Shown: positions 1-10,821 of the stretch, one piece after another
Numbering within the stretch: position 1 is the first letter of the stretch
Layout of the letters: every line of letters begins with the position of its first letter
Assembly: GCA_963825615.1 (NCBI GenBank)
Contig: CAWGTV010000008.1
Coordinates: 806,001 to 870,000, forward strand
Direction of reading: 5' to 3'
Source: JAHEDT01 sp963825615
GTDB taxonomy: Bacteria; Desulfobacterota; Desulfuromonadia; Desulfuromonadales; BM103
Length of the DNA: 64,000 nt
The notes under the pieces: model-generated
Databases searched by the model: none
Seen by the model: the letters and a program-made list of their open reading frames with translations, nothing else
Told to the model about the DNA's origin: nothing
Made by a program: the position numbers and the translations under genes

Positions 1-1
1 C

Positions 2-874
2 ACACTGCTGACCCGGCCGATGGAAAAACTGCTGGCCGATCCGCACCTGCTCTCCGGCTGGTTGAGCCTCAACCGCAAAAACTTTACGCACAAGGGTGGC
101 AAGCTGGTCTGGCTGCGCAACCCGTTGGTGATCCTCGAAGATACCTACGAGTATCTGAACATGACCTGGCGGGAAGCTGCGCCGGCCGCCGAGGTGATCT
201 GGACCCACGACCGCGACCTGCTGCAGAATGCCCTGGCCTTCTACGCGCAGCTGCGTGAGACCTTCGGCCTGGAAAAGGATGATTTCATCAAGTTGAACGA
301 CATCCTCGGCAAGGAGAAGCCCCAGGGCGGGTTTGACAAGGAGACCTGGGAAAAGATCCAGGCGGCTCATCTCGGCTTCGAAGTCGGTAACGAGCTGTTC
401 GGCATGCTCTTCCTGATTGCCGACAAGACCGGCTTCTTCGATTTCAAGGTGGAAGACAACCTCGAAGTGACTATCCCGGATTATCTCAATGATCCGGACC
501 TGCAGGCTGCCATGAAGAAAGTCCTGGTGCCACCGCCGACGACCAAGGCCGACGAGATTGTCACCCCGGGCGGCGGCATGTACTATGCCCAGGAAGCTCC
601 GGGTATGCCCGCTTTCGCTAAAGAGGGAGACCACTTTGAAAAAGGTCAGCCGCTCTTTATCCTCGAAGTCATGAAGATGTTCAACAAGATCCCGGCACCG
701 TTCTCCGGGACCGTTGACAAGATCCTGATCGAAGGCGGCGACGGCGTGATTGTCCAGAAGGGCCAACCGATCTTCAAGGTGACGCCGGATGAGAAGTTCG
801 TTGAAGTCGACCCGAAGGTCATCGAGCGCGAGAAGCGCGAAACGACCATGGCTTATCTTGAACTCGTCCTTTGA
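2..874 (+). CDS. Biotin-dependent acyl-CoA carboxylase, C-terminal part (5' end outside window)
   Basis: The frame is open to the window start, so this is the 3' part of a larger gene. The last ~100 residues form a biotinyl/lipoyl attachment domain with the biotinylation motif EVMKM, the lysine receiving biotin, followed by the flexible KGQPIFKV strand. The preceding ~190 residues (LNRKNFTHKGGKLVWLRNP) look like the tail of a large biotin carboxylase. It probably carboxylates an acyl-CoA, most likely propionyl-CoA, because methylmalonyl-CoA mutase, MeaB and epimerase lie just downstream; this substrate is inferred from context only. Acetyl-CoA or pyruvate carboxylase are alternatives. A strong hairpin follows the stop. 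Confidence 0.75.
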   Translation, partial: TLLTRPMEKLLADPHLLSGWLSLNRKNFTHKGGKLVWLRNPLVILEDTYEYLNMTWREAAPAAEVIWTHDRDLLQNALAFYAQLRETFGLEKDDFIKLNDILGKEKPQGGFDKETWEKIQAAHLGFEVGNELFGMLFLIADKTGFFDFKVEDNLEVTIPDYLNDPDLQAAMKKVLVPPPTTKADEIVTPGGGMYYAQEAPGMPAFAKEGDHFEKGQPLFILEVMKMFNKIPAPFSGTVDKILIEGGDGVIVQKGQPIFKVTPDEKFVEVDPKVIEREKRETTMAYLELVL

Positions 875-910
875 CCCTCGCCCTCCTGTTTGACGGCCTG
901 TCAGCACACA

Positions 911-940
911 CGAGCCCCGCCTGAAGTCAGGCGGGGCTCG
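911..940 (+). terminator. Hairpin terminator after carboxylase
   Basis: A perfect 14-bp stem (CGAGCCCCGCCTGA / TCAGGCGGGGCTCG) with a two-base centre lies 37 bp after the carboxylase stop. The T-tract after it is weak, so termination may be partial. Confidence 0.6.
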
Positions 941-1048
941 CTGTTTGCGGAGGGAACGGGTTGGCTTTGTGGCCAGTCTAAAGGCTCGCGGCGCTTAGCG
1001 TGTTGTCACTTTTTATGCTGCGCAGGTGGTGTAAAAAGGACTCAAGCG

Positions 1049-1255
1049 TCAGCCGTTGTCATTGCCTTCCACCAATTCAGAGTTGGCCTGCAAAAAAGAG
1101 CGCCGTTGCGTGTCTTTGACGATATCCACCAGGCCGTGGTTCACAGACCAGCTCGAACCGCAGATGTCACACTGGAAAAGGTCTTCGTCGAAGCCATTCA
1201 TATGGACCTCGATTTGTGTCCGCGCCTGATGGCTTTTGCAAACGGGACATTTCAT
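1049..1255 (-). CDS. Small zinc-ribbon protein
   Basis: A 68-residue protein beginning MKCPVCKSH with a second pair CDICG near residue 29, giving a CxxC...CxxC zinc-ribbon layout. The start is supported by a strong AAAGGAGGAG ribosome site 6 bp upstream on the minus strand. It lies alone between two plus-strand genes and is convergent with the carboxylase. Function is unknown; it resembles small nucleic-acid or metal-binding ribbons common in deltaproteobacteria. The longer plus-strand frame across the same bases has no coding character. Confidence 0.65.
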   Translation of the reverse strand: MKCPVCKSHQARTQIEVHMNGFDEDLFQCDICGSSWSVNHGLVDIVKDTQRRSFLQANSELVEGNDNG

Positions 1256-1761
1256 GGCTCTCCTCCTTTGCTGGCGTTATTAGAAGTTTGTAAATATTTA
1301 AAAGAGTATCGCGCAAAGCAAAAAAATCAAGAGAAAACATCAAGAAAATCAGTAGCTTGTCTCTGTGCCGTTCTATTGTGCAGACCACCAGTTTAAAGCT
1401 GGACCGGACGGCGCTGAAGCCAACCTCATAACCCGGGCAACAGGCAGGTCGATTGCGTTGGCGCGGCATGGCTCCAGGTCGTGGCGTCGTTGACACCATG
1501 GCCTGGCCTGATTGACAATAGATTCAGGCCGCAATCAGAGGGCTCGGCGCCAAGGTATTTGATTGGCCGTGGTTTTTTAACGGTGCTGGCGGTTGGGCTG
1601 GACTTGGCTGCTTGCTTCCTCTGCAGGGATGGTCTATCCCGGTGTTTAATATAGGTAAATGCTTTTTATCATGATTAAATATTAGTTGACTTTTGTGCCC
1701 TGCATCGGTTATATCCTACAGGCTCTAAAACCTCATTTTATTTTCGTCGGAAAGGCTTGTC
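1256..1761 (+). promoter_or_regulatory. Gene-free region with sigma70 promoter for the cupin regulator
   Basis: No convincing gene in these ~500 bases. Near the right edge TTGACT (1686-1691), a 17-bp spacer and TTATAT (1709-1714) form a good sigma70 promoter. It points at the regulator starting at 1762, whose GTG follows a GGAAAGG ribosome site. Confidence 0.55.
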
Positions 1762-2322
1762 GTGGAATACAATATTGGCTCAAAAATCAAGGAACTGCGC
1801 AAGGCCCGCAAGCTGACCTTGCAGGATGTGGCCCGTGAAACAGGTTTCTCGCCCGCATTGATCTCCCAGATTGAGAACAATAACGTGTCCCCGCCGATTG
1901 CAACCCTGTCGAAGATTGCCCGTTTCTTCGACGTCAAAATTGGCTTGTTTTTCGAAGAAGAGGAAGTCGATTGCAAATACGAAGTGGTCAGAAAGGCCGA
2001 TCGCCGCGAAGTCAGCCGGGTGATTTCGGTGGCCGGCACCGGCCATGGCTATACCTATGAAGCCCTGTCATTTCGCAAGCGCAACAAAAAGATGGAGCCT
2101 TTCGTGGTGACGGTGGCGCGGCGCCCCGAAGAAGAGACGCTGTACAACCACGACGGCGAGGAGTTCCTGCTGATTCTCAAAGGGAAGGCCGAGATCCTCC
2201 TCGAAGAGGAGCGCATCCTTCTGGAAGAAGGGGACGCCGTTTATTTTGATGCGACCCTCAAGCATCGCCTGCTCTCCTGCGGCGAAGGGGAAACCCAGGT
2301 GCTGGCGATTGTCACGAGATAG
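1762..2322 (+). CDS. XRE-family transcriptional regulator with C-terminal cupin domain
   Basis: 186 residues, GTG start. Residues ~7-61 are a lambda-repressor-type helix-turn-helix (IKELRKARKLTLQDVARETG, then SPALISQIENN). Residues ~105-182 are a cupin barrel (YNHDGEEFLLILKGKAEIL ... LEEGDAVYFDATLKHRL). Such proteins sense a small molecule in the cupin and control neighbouring catabolic genes. It sits directly upstream of methylmalonyl-CoA mutase in the same direction, so a role in propionyl/methylmalonyl-CoA control is a reasonable inference. Its own promoter is at 1686-1714. The family assignment is secure; the ligand is unknown. Confidence 0.85.
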   Translation: MEYNIGSKIKELRKARKLTLQDVARETGFSPALISQIENNNVSPPIATLSKIARFFDVKIGLFFEEEEVDCKYEVVRKADRREVSRVISVAGTGHGYTYEALSFRKRNKKMEPFVVTVARRPEEETLYNHDGEEFLLILKGKAEILLEEERILLEEGDAVYFDATLKHRLLSCGEGETQVLAIVTR

Positions 2323-2328
2323 AGTTAA

Positions 2329-2419
2329 GAAGACAGAATATAGAAGACAGAATGTAGAAGACAGAATGGCGTGCTGATGCGACGCGCCCCCCAAAGAGTC
2401 TCTGCTGTATTCTGTCTTC
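2329..2419 (+). repeat. Tandem 14-bp repeat plus inverted copy upstream of the mutase
   Basis: GAAGACAGAATATA (2329-2342), GAAGACAGAATGTA (2343-2356) and a partial third copy (2357-2367) are tandem. The complement ATTCTGTCTTC lies at 2409-2419. Any of the direct copies can pair with the inverted one, so the leader of the mutase mRNA could fold in several registers. Confidence 0.6.
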
Positions 2420-2454
2420 CTGGAAACGCAAAGTTTTCGAAAGGATCGAGCAAT

Positions 2455-4599
<2,145 letters not shown>

Positions 4600-4619
4600 T
4601 CTTTACTTAGAGCAGTGTG

Positions 4620-4653
4620 GAGGGCAGGCGTGAGTCTGCCCTCTTTGCTTTTT
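4620..4653 (+). terminator. Rho-independent terminator after mutase
   Basis: GAGGGCAG (4620-4627), an 8-nt loop and CTGCCCTC (4636-4643), followed by TTTGCTTTTT, 20 bp after the mutase stop. Confidence 0.8.
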
Positions 4654-4760
4654 ACGCAAAGGCGCAAAGGCGCTGAGATAAGCTCAACATTCTTCTGTTG
4701 TTAAACAGTTATTTTTTGTTATGTGTTTGTATTGCGCTTCTGCGTCTTACGTGAGCGTAG
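4651..4760. repeat. Dispersed ACGCAAAG-type intergenic repeat, copy 1
   Basis: ACGCAAAGGCGCAAAGGCGC opens this AT-rich intergenic stretch, and a degraded inverse (GCGCTTCTGCGTCTTACGT) closes it. The same core occurs at 5771-5795 and 34106-34202, always between genes. Confidence 0.5.
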
Positions 4761-4789
4761 CGAACGGGCGTTAAATTCAAGGCTTGTCA

Positions 4790-5767
4790 ATGATCAAACT
4801 CCAAAACATCGCTGACGGCGTGCGCGCCGGCAATGTCCGCGCCCTGGCCAAGGCCATCACCCTGATCGAGAGCCGCAACCTCGACCATTCCCTGGCGGCG
4901 ACCACCCTGCTCGACGAACTTCTCCCTTCCACCGGGCACTCGATTCGCATCGGCATTTCCGGTGTTCCGGGGGCCGGCAAGAGCACCTTCATCGAGGCCT
5001 TCGGCATGCACCTGCTCGGCCAGGGGCACAAGGTGGCCGTGCTGGCGGTCGATCCGTCTTCGCAGATCTCGGGTGGCAGCATCCTGGGCGACAAGACGCG
5101 CATGGAGGAGCTGGCGCGGCAGGACAACGCCTTCATCCGGCCGTCGCCGGCGGGACAAACCCTCGGCGGCGTTGCCCGCAAGACCCGCGAAACCATGCTG
5201 GTCTGCGAAGCCGCCGGTTTCGACGTGATGATCGTCGAGACGGTGGGTGTCGGCCAGTCGGAGATCACCGTCGCCTCGATGGTCGACTTCTTCCTGCTGC
5301 TGCAGCTGCCCAATGCCGGCGACGAACTGCAGGGGATCAAGCGCGGCGTCATGGAGATCGCCGACGCTATCGTCATCAACAAGTCGGAAGGGGACAACCG
5401 TCCCCGCGCCGAACTCGCCCGCCAGCAGTATGCCAACGCCCTGCACATGCTCAAGCCGAAAAGCCTCAACTGGCAAGTTCCGGCCCTGCTCTGCAGCGCC
5501 CTGCAGAGTGATGGGATCGTCGAGGTCTGGACCATGATTGAGGACTTCCGTTCCAAGATGCAGCAGAGCGGTGAACTGGAAGGCAAACGCAGGCTGCAGG
5601 CCAGCGACTGGATGTGGACGCTGCTGATGGACGACCTCAAGGAGATGTTCCTGCGCGACCCCAGCGTCGAGGCGCTGCTGGGCCAGGTGCAGGATGCCGT
5701 GGCGAGCGGTGTGACCACGCCGAGCGCGGCGGCGCGCCGGCTGCTCGAAGTATTCAAGAGAAATTGA
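4790..5767 (+). CDS. meaB: MeaB/ArgK-type GTPase, methylmalonyl-CoA mutase chaperone
   Basis: 325 residues from the ATG at 4790 (a TTG two codons earlier is possible; AAGG lies 7 bp before the ATG). It is a G3E P-loop GTPase. Walker A is GVPGAGKST (~57-66), followed by AVDPSS, ILGDKTRM, the VETVGVGQSE switch region and the NKSEGD base-recognition motif near residue 200. MeaB gates cofactor loading of methylmalonyl-CoA mutase and protects it from inactivation during turnover. Position between mutase and epimerase supports this. It is separated from the mutase by a terminator and a repeat, so it may have its own promoter. The old ArgK (arginine transport kinase) name does not apply. Confidence 0.93.
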   Translation: MIKLQNIADGVRAGNVRALAKAITLIESRNLDHSLAATTLLDELLPSTGHSIRIGISGVPGAGKSTFIEAFGMHLLGQGHKVAVLAVDPSSQISGGSILGDKTRMEELARQDNAFIRPSPAGQTLGGVARKTRETMLVCEAAGFDVMIVETVGVGQSEITVASMVDFFLLLQLPNAGDELQGIKRGVMEIADAIVINKSEGDNRPRAELARQQYANALHMLKPKSLNWQVPALLCSALQSDGIVEVWTMIEDFRSKMQQSGELEGKRRLQASDWMWTLLMDDLKEMFLRDPSVEALLGQVQDAVASGVTTPSAAARRLLEVFKRN

Positions 5768-5770
5768 TTT

Positions 5771-5795
5771 TTAACGCAAAGATGCTTTGCGTTAA
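5771..5795. repeat. Perfect inverted repeat of the ACGCAAAG family
   Basis: TTAACGCAAAG, ATG, CTTTGCGTTAA: an 11-bp perfect inverted repeat 4 bp after the meaB stop. It is probably the minimal unit of the dispersed repeat seen at 4651 and 34106. It may also act as a weak hairpin terminator. Confidence 0.6.
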
Positions 5796-5859
5796 GCTCT
5801 AGCCTTAATCGTATTCAAGTCGTATAATCACAAATTACTAACATGCGAGGTCAATAATC

Positions 5860-6267
5860 ATGCCACAAAAAATCAGCCACATCGGCATCGCCGTCGCCAG
5901 CATCGAGGAGGCAGCGCCTTTCTATCGGGATGTCCTCGGCATGGAGTTCGAAGGTACGGAAGTCGTTGCCGAGCAGAAGGTCAAGGTGGCCTTCTTCGCG
6001 GTCGGTGAAAGCCGGATCGAGTTGCTCGAAGCGACTACTGCCGATTCGCCCGTGGCAAAATTCCTCGAGAAAAACGGCCCCGGGGTTCACCATGTCGCCT
6101 ACGAAGTCGCCGATCTCGAGCAGCGCCTGGCGCAGCTCAAGGCCGAAGGCGTGCGCCTGATCGACGAGAGCCCGCGCACGGGCGCCCATCACACCCGGAT
6201 CGCCTTTATGCATCCCAAGGCCAGTGGTGGCGTGCTGACCGAACTTTGCCAACCGGGGAAGCCGTGA
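5860..6267 (+). CDS. mce: Methylmalonyl-CoA epimerase
   Basis: 135 residues, a single vicinal-oxygen-chelate (glyoxalase-fold) protein of the usual length. Metal-site elements are visible: SHIGIAV near the N-terminus, the GVHHVAYEV strand near residue 75 and the terminal VLTELCQP glutamate. It converts (S)- to (R)-methylmalonyl-CoA, feeding the mutase encoded upstream. GCGAGGT precedes the ATG. Third member of the module with mutase and MeaB. Confidence 0.93.
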   Translation: MPQKISHIGIAVASIEEAAPFYRDVLGMEFEGTEVVAEQKVKVAFFAVGESRIELLEATTADSPVAKFLEKNGPGVHHVAYEVADLEQRLAQLKAEGVRLIDESPRTGAHHTRIAFMHPKASGGVLTELCQPGKP

Positions 6268-6416
6268 GCGCCTTGCCTGTGATGTCGCCGGGTTATCGGT
6301 ATCGAGGTTATTTTTAATTAAGGGAAAATGGACCGTTTATAACAATGTTTTAATGTCGTCGATAGTGAGTTTTTTCTAACAAAAACGGCGAATGATTGCC
6401 CGAATAACTTTTGTCC

Positions 6417-6552
6417 TTGACAAATAAAAAACAGCGTTTCTATACTACGGGCAATTGTTTTACCGGAGACGGAGTAAAGACGTTGGGTGCCGTCGAAGTT
6501 GTGGCCACATATGCTTTTGGCCGCAACTTTAGCCCGGACGTCAGAGAGATAT
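6417..6552 (+). promoter_or_regulatory. Promoter and structured leader of thioredoxin-like gene
   Basis: TTGACA (6417-6422), an 18-bp spacer and TATACT (6441-6446) make a strong sigma70 promoter. The ~100-nt leader contains a long hairpin around 6497-6530 (AAGTTGTGGCC / GGCCGCAACTT, one G-T pair) with no U-tract after it, so it is a structured 5' UTR and not a simple terminator. I could not match it to a known riboswitch. Confidence 0.55.
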
Positions 6553-7020
6553 ATGAAATTTTACAAACACCTGTTCACTTTGTTGCTCTTTCTCATCTTC
6601 TTCCTGGCCCCGCTGATGGCCACCGCCATCGAGACGGGAGCGCCTGCCCCCGGGTTTACCTTGAAGGACATGCAGGGGCGCGATGTCAGCCTCGGCGATT
6701 TCAAGGGCCGCCTGGTCCTGCTCAAGCTGGCCACGACCTGGTGCCCGACCTGCAAGCAGCTGAGCGCCGAAATCGAGAAGATCGGTGCGTTTCTCAAGGA
6801 ACGCGATGTCGTGGTCCTCGAGGTTTTCCTGCAGGATTCCGAGGCGATGGTCGAAAAGTACTTGGGAGGGACGGAGCCGCCGATGACCTTTCACGCCCTG
6901 CTCGATGACGGTCAGGTCTACAAGGACTACAGCGTTTACGTGATTCCCCGCCTGCTGGTGGTCGACGCCGAGCCAGGTCGTGCGCTTCGACAGCGCCGGC
7001 AGCAACGTGCTGGCCGATGA
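6553..7020 (+). CDS. Thioredoxin-like (TlpA/ResA-type) exported protein, 3' end frameshifted
   Basis: The start is the ATG at 6553, giving MKFYKHLF followed by a hydrophobic signal or anchor segment (residues ~6-25). The rest is a redoxin domain with the redox motif WCPTC near residues 62-66 and the cis-proline IPRLLVVD near residue 134. It is likely a periplasmic thiol-disulfide protein. At about 6973 the reading frame breaks: after VVDAE the annotated frame runs into an arginine-rich tail. The next frame (CAG at 6974 to TGA at 7076-7078) reads QVVRFDSAGSNVLADDITAM, the expected thioredoxin C-terminus. This indicates a short indel or a sequencing error; the intact gene would end at 7078. Confidence 0.8.
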   Translation: MKFYKHLFTLLLFLIFFLAPLMATAIETGAPAPGFTLKDMQGRDVSLGDFKGRLVLLKLATTWCPTCKQLSAEIEKIGAFLKERDVVVLEVFLQDSEAMVEKYLGGTEPPMTFHALLDDGQVYKDYSVYVIPRLLVVDAEPGRALRQRRQQRAGR

Positions 7021-7078
7021 TATCACTGCGATGGTCAAGGAGTTCGGCCCTCAGCCAGAGGCCGCCGGTTCTTCCTGA

Positions 7079-7395
7079 CGGGCCGACAAAAAGTGAACGG
7101 CCGTTTGGTGATGCACTGGAAAACGTGGAAAAAATGCGACAGTGTGGCACTCAAACTACAACCGGAAGGTGCAAGTCCGGCGAGAAAAACGGCAATATTT
7201 AGTTGCAATGCATAAAAAGTGCTTGGAAAATTGGGCGTCTTTGGTTATCTTATGGCATGTCTGATAACTTGGCACTATTGTTGAACATAAAGTAACGACG
7301 GGCTTATGCCCCTAAAGTTGACTCTGGCAGTGAAAAGCTTCAAACTCTGTCGAGCCTGGTGCGATCAAACAAAATCTACGAAAGGAGGTCAATGA
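7079..7395 (+). promoter_or_regulatory. Gene-free region with promoter for lipoprotein/porin
   Basis: No gene seen. TTGGAA (7223-7228), 17 bp and TATCTT (7246-7251) form a plausible sigma70 promoter. Small hairpins occur upstream (CCGGA/TCCGG near 7161-7180) and downstream (GGGC/GCCC near 7300). A GGTGCAAGTCC string near 7170 recalls part of a cobalamin riboswitch, but no B12 box follows. Confidence 0.4.
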
Positions 7396-7533
7396 ATGAA
7401 GAAGGTTTTCACCGGTGCACTAGCAGTCATGATGATCCTCTCTCTGGTAGCGTGCGCCGGCACGAAAGGAGACCACAAGGTGCGGGTCAAGTGTCCTGCC
7501 TGTGGGTATGAGTTTGATGCACCAATTGAGTAA
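7396..7533 (+). CDS. Small lipoprotein with CPxCG knuckle
   Basis: A 45-residue frame with a near-perfect AAAGGAGGTC ribosome site 7 bp before the ATG at 7396. MKKV plus a hydrophobic stretch ends in the lipobox LVAC, predicting lipidation at Cys20. The mature part is only ~26 residues and ends with CPACGYEFDAPIE, half of a zinc ribbon. It lies 80 bp upstream of the porin on the same strand and may be co-transcribed. Function unknown. Confidence 0.6.
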   Translation: MKKVFTGALAVMMILSLVACAGTKGDHKVRVKCPACGYEFDAPIE

Positions 7534-7613
7534 ACATTCATAGTTTGGCGGGCCTGGCTCACTGTGGTAGTGGGTGCGGGCTGTAAACTAAATTTACATT
7601 CAGGAGGCAAAAA

Positions 7614-8858
7614 ATGAAATTGTTTAAAGTTGTAGTGGCAGCTCTGGTGATGGTAGGCATGGCCCTGCCGGTCATCGCAGAAGATCGCCTGAGCCTGTCC
7701 GGCGAAATGCGCGTTCGTGGGTGGTACCGTGATATCGACAAAAGTACGTCCACAACTAATCAAACAGCTACCTGGGGTGACCAGCGTCTGCGCGTCGGCG
7801 GCAAGATCGCCGTGGCCGAAGGCGTCAGCATCACCTTCCGTACCGACATCACCGAGTCCGAGTGGGGCACTACCGGTAGCGGCAATGGGTTCGGCTCGGG
7901 CCGTTCGGGTGCCAACCAGCAGTGGGACCGCGCTCACATCGACCTGAACAAGGGTAACTTCCACCTGCGTGCCGGCCAGTACTATGTCGGTTACGGCCTC
8001 AGCTACACCGTGGACACCCAGGACAACGGTGTATCCATGGATTACAAGTTCGGCGACGTGCCGGTTAACGCCTTCTACATCCTCGATAACAACAACGAGG
8101 GTACTGCCGCCTCGGAAACTGGCAACAATGCTGATGCATGGCTCGCCGGCGCGAAAGTCTCCCCGAAGTTCGACAAAGTTGCCCTCGACGTCTTTGTTGC
8201 TAATTACAAAGGTGGCAACAACAAAGCTCCCAACGTCCAGCTAATTGGCGCTGACGTGACCGCCAATTTCGACGCCATCAAGGTCATGGCTGAAATCGAC
8301 TTCTTCACGGGCGACGCAGCAGATAACGCCCAAGGTAGCGTTGACGCCATCGGTACCCAGGGTTTCGTCGATGTTGGTTTTGCTGCCTCTGACGCCCTCA
8401 CCATCGGTGGTCAGGTCTACTATGCCCTCGGCACCGACAAAGATGACGAGGAGCAGTACGTCATCCTCGGCAACGGCTTCGGTGGCTGGGATCCGATCTT
8501 CGATGTCGGTACTAGCCTGAGCAACGAAGAAACTGCTGACTGGACCAACCCTTACGGCGCATTCGGCAGCAACACCGGTGTCCAGGCTGGTCGCCTCTAC
8601 GGCAGCTTCAAGCTGGGTGCTGACACCAAGATCGGCGCCTCGGTTGCTTACCTCGAGCCGCAAGAGGACAATGGCCCCAATAATACTAAGCTCACCACCA
8701 TTGATCATGCTGTTGCATCGACTATTGGCGTTGTCTATTCCCTGATGGAGAACACCACTCTCGAGGCTCAGTACGCCTACCTCAGCATCGACGATGACGA
8801 TAACAGTAAAGCCGATTACAAAGCAATCGGCGGCATCGGTCTGTTCGTGAGGTTCTAA
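7614..8858 (+). CDS. Outer-membrane porin-like beta-barrel
   Basis: 414 residues, ribosome site AGGAGG before ATG. A signal peptide (residues 1-22, ending VIAED) is followed by alternating amphipathic strands rich in Gly, Asp and aromatic residues, e.g. LSLSGEMRVRGWYRDIDKS and FHLRAGQYYVGYGLSY. The chain ends GIGLFVRF with a terminal phenylalanine, the BAM-recognition signature. This fits the deltaproteobacterial general porin type. Substrate unknown. A strong terminator follows. Confidence 0.8.
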   Translation: MKLFKVVVAALVMVGMALPVIAEDRLSLSGEMRVRGWYRDIDKSTSTTNQTATWGDQRLRVGGKIAVAEGVSITFRTDITESEWGTTGSGNGFGSGRSGANQQWDRAHIDLNKGNFHLRAGQYYVGYGLSYTVDTQDNGVSMDYKFGDVPVNAFYILDNNNEGTAASETGNNADAWLAGAKVSPKFDKVALDVFVANYKGGNNKAPNVQLIGADVTANFDAIKVMAEIDFFTGDAADNAQGSVDAIGTQGFVDVGFAASDALTIGGQVYYALGTDKDDEEQYVILGNGFGGWDPIFDVGTSLSNEETADWTNPYGAFGSNTGVQAGRLYGSFKLGADTKIGASVAYLEPQEDNGPNNTKLTTIDHAVASTIGVVYSLMENTTLEAQYAYLSIDDDDNSKADYKAIGGIGLFVRF

Positions 8859-8887
8859 TTCACTCAGGCAGATTCAACTGCAACACC

Positions 8888-8920
8888 AAAGCCCGCTGCG
8901 CAAGCAGCGGGCTTTTTCTT
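8888..8920 (+). terminator. Terminator after porin
   Basis: AAAGCCCGCTGC (8888-8899), GCAA tetraloop, GCAGCGGGCTTT (8904-8915), then TTTCTTTG. Confidence 0.9.
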
Positions 8921-9018
8921 TGTCAACAGCATTAACCCTTCCCCTTTCGGCGGGAATTCGCTAAAATCGCAAGCCGTGTAACTCTTGTAACCCTCATTTT
9001 ACCGTCACAGGACACATT

Positions 9019-10729
9019 ATGAAACTGCGTGCAAAGCTGGTTTTTTTCTTTCTTCTCTGTTGCCCGCTGGGCGCCTATGCCGAGCTGCCCGCCCGGGTTG
9101 ACGCTGATTTTAAAGTGATCAATGGCGTCATCGTCATGCCTCTCGGCGACGAATACGTGGTCGACCTCGATGCCTCCGACGGCCTTGGCGTCGGCGATAT
9201 CCTCACGCTGGTGACCCCCGGCAAGAAGATCATCCACCCGGACACCCACGAGGTGATGGGCTCCGTCAATATTCCGACCGGCTACCTGCAGGTGACCCGC
9301 ATCCTCTCCGGCTACTCCTATGCCAAATTACTCTCCTCCGTCTCGGAGCCGAAGGCAGGTGCCCAGGTGAGTCGTTTCGAGCAGGTGCCGGCCCGCTTTA
9401 ACGACAATGCGGGGGACCAAGGGGTGCTTGCCCGCCAGCTGCAGATGGACCTCCCCCAGTTCCAGTGGCTGTCGCCGGACGCTGCCGAGCAGGCCCTGCT
9501 GGTCTTTACCCTTGAAGCCGATACCCTGGTTGTCAAGACTGCCGTGGGGAACCTGCTGCACAAGTACGCGGTGACGTCCGACCAGCAGTTGGAGCCGCCG
9601 CCGGCAGCCGCTCAGCCGGCTTTTGTCAGCAGCTTCGGAACCCAAGCCCAAGCCGCTGCAGAGATTGGCGAACAGCGTGATGAGTGCACTCAACCTGGAC
9701 AGCAATGACCCTTTTAATGCATCGAATGTCGGTATTTTGAGCGCGGGCAACGCTGCGCAGCGCGGTGTCTGGATGGGCCCGAACATTGGCGGCAACCCGG
9801 TTGGTATTGCGGTCGCCGATTTGGATGGCGATGGCCTCCAGGAGACCGCCATCGCCCAGGACCACAAGCTGCTGATCGCCCAGATCAGCCAGGGGCAGTA
9901 CAGCGAGAAGGCTGAAGTACCGATCAAGCTGCAGATCCTCAGCCTCGACGTGATCGATCTTGACAACAACGGCCGCCCCGAACTCTACCTGACCGCGCTC
10001 GATGGTTTTCAGCTCTCATCGCTGGTGGTCCAGTTTCGCGACGGTGAGTACCAGATCACCAATGCCAACATCAACTGGTTCCTGCGTGTCGTCGAACTGC
10101 CGGGGGAGGGCGCTGTCCTGATTGGTCAGCAGATGGATTCTGGTGAAGAAACCTTCTTTGGCACGCCTTTTCGGGTTCAACCCGAAGGCGATAAACTGGT
10201 GCGGGGTGCCGCTATTGACCTGCCGCGCAAGATCAACATCTACAGCTTTGTCCCTTTTACCGATCAGGAGAACCGTGCCTACTATGCTTATCTGACCAAA
10301 GATGATTATCTCAAGGTGGTTGCTGCAGATGGCACAGAAATGTGGGAGTCCACGGAATATTTCGGTGGCACGGAATCGTGTTTCGAGTCCTCGGAAAGCG
10401 CCCAGCTACAGTTCATAGGGCCGACCTGTATCGGCTCCAGGCTGATCAAGACCCCGAACAACGAGATCCTGGCGGCGCAGAATGTTGGCGTGCGCATTTT
10501 CGACCGATATCGCAAGTTTACCGAAAGCCGGCTGGTCTCGCTGAGCTGGAACGGCTTTCAGATGGTGGAAAACTGGCGGACGGCGGGGCTGAAAGGCTAT
10601 CTTGGCGATTATGCTCTTGCCGACGCCGACAATGACGGCAAACAGCAGCTGGTCATGGCGGTCAAGTTCAAGCACAAGGGGCTGGTTGATCCGGCCCGCT
10701 CCGCCGTGGTCACTTATAACCTGGATTGA
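9019..10729 (+). pseudogene. Exported FG-GAP/VCBS-repeat protein split by a frameshift
   Basis: Two overlapping frames form one protein. The first (9019-9708) has a signal peptide (MKLRAKLVFFFLLCC...AYAE), then a domain with VINGVIVMPLGDEYVVDLDA and LGVGDILTLV. It drifts into a low-complexity tail after ~9640. The second (from ~9623 to 10729) lacks a good start and carries FG-GAP/VCBS repeats such as VADLDGDGLQETAIA, VIDLDNNGRPELYLT and LADADNDGKQQLVMA, typical calcium-binding beta-propeller blades. The frame changes by +1 between about 9620 and 9700. Intact, this would be a ~570-residue exported propeller protein. A sequencing indel is as likely as true loss. Translational coupling of two genes is a less likely reading. 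Confidence 0.7.
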
Positions 10730-10783
10730 TGGTTCCGCCTGCGCTGTCTATAACAGCGCGCACGGAAAACCATGAACAACGAG

Positions 10784-10821
10784 CAAGGGCCGGAAGCAAT
10801 TTCGGCCCTTGGTGTTTTTTA
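10784..10821 (+). terminator. Terminator between convergent genes
   Basis: CAAGGGCCG (10784-10792) pairs with CGGCCCTTG (10803-10811), followed by GTGTTTTTTAC. It ends the FG-GAP gene and overlaps the end of the opposing DUF3106 gene. A second hairpin, GCGCTGT/ACAGCGC, lies at 10741-10759. Confidence 0.75.

Noticed and set aside
890..1396. 168-residue plus-strand ORF after the carboxylase
   Set aside because: It crosses a terminator hairpin and lies antisense to the zinc-ribbon gene, which has a much better start and motif content.
7155..7190. Cobalamin-riboswitch-like GGTGCAAGTCC string
   Set aside because: No B12 box or the surrounding conserved helices are present, and the downstream genes are a lipoprotein and a porin with no evident B12 role.
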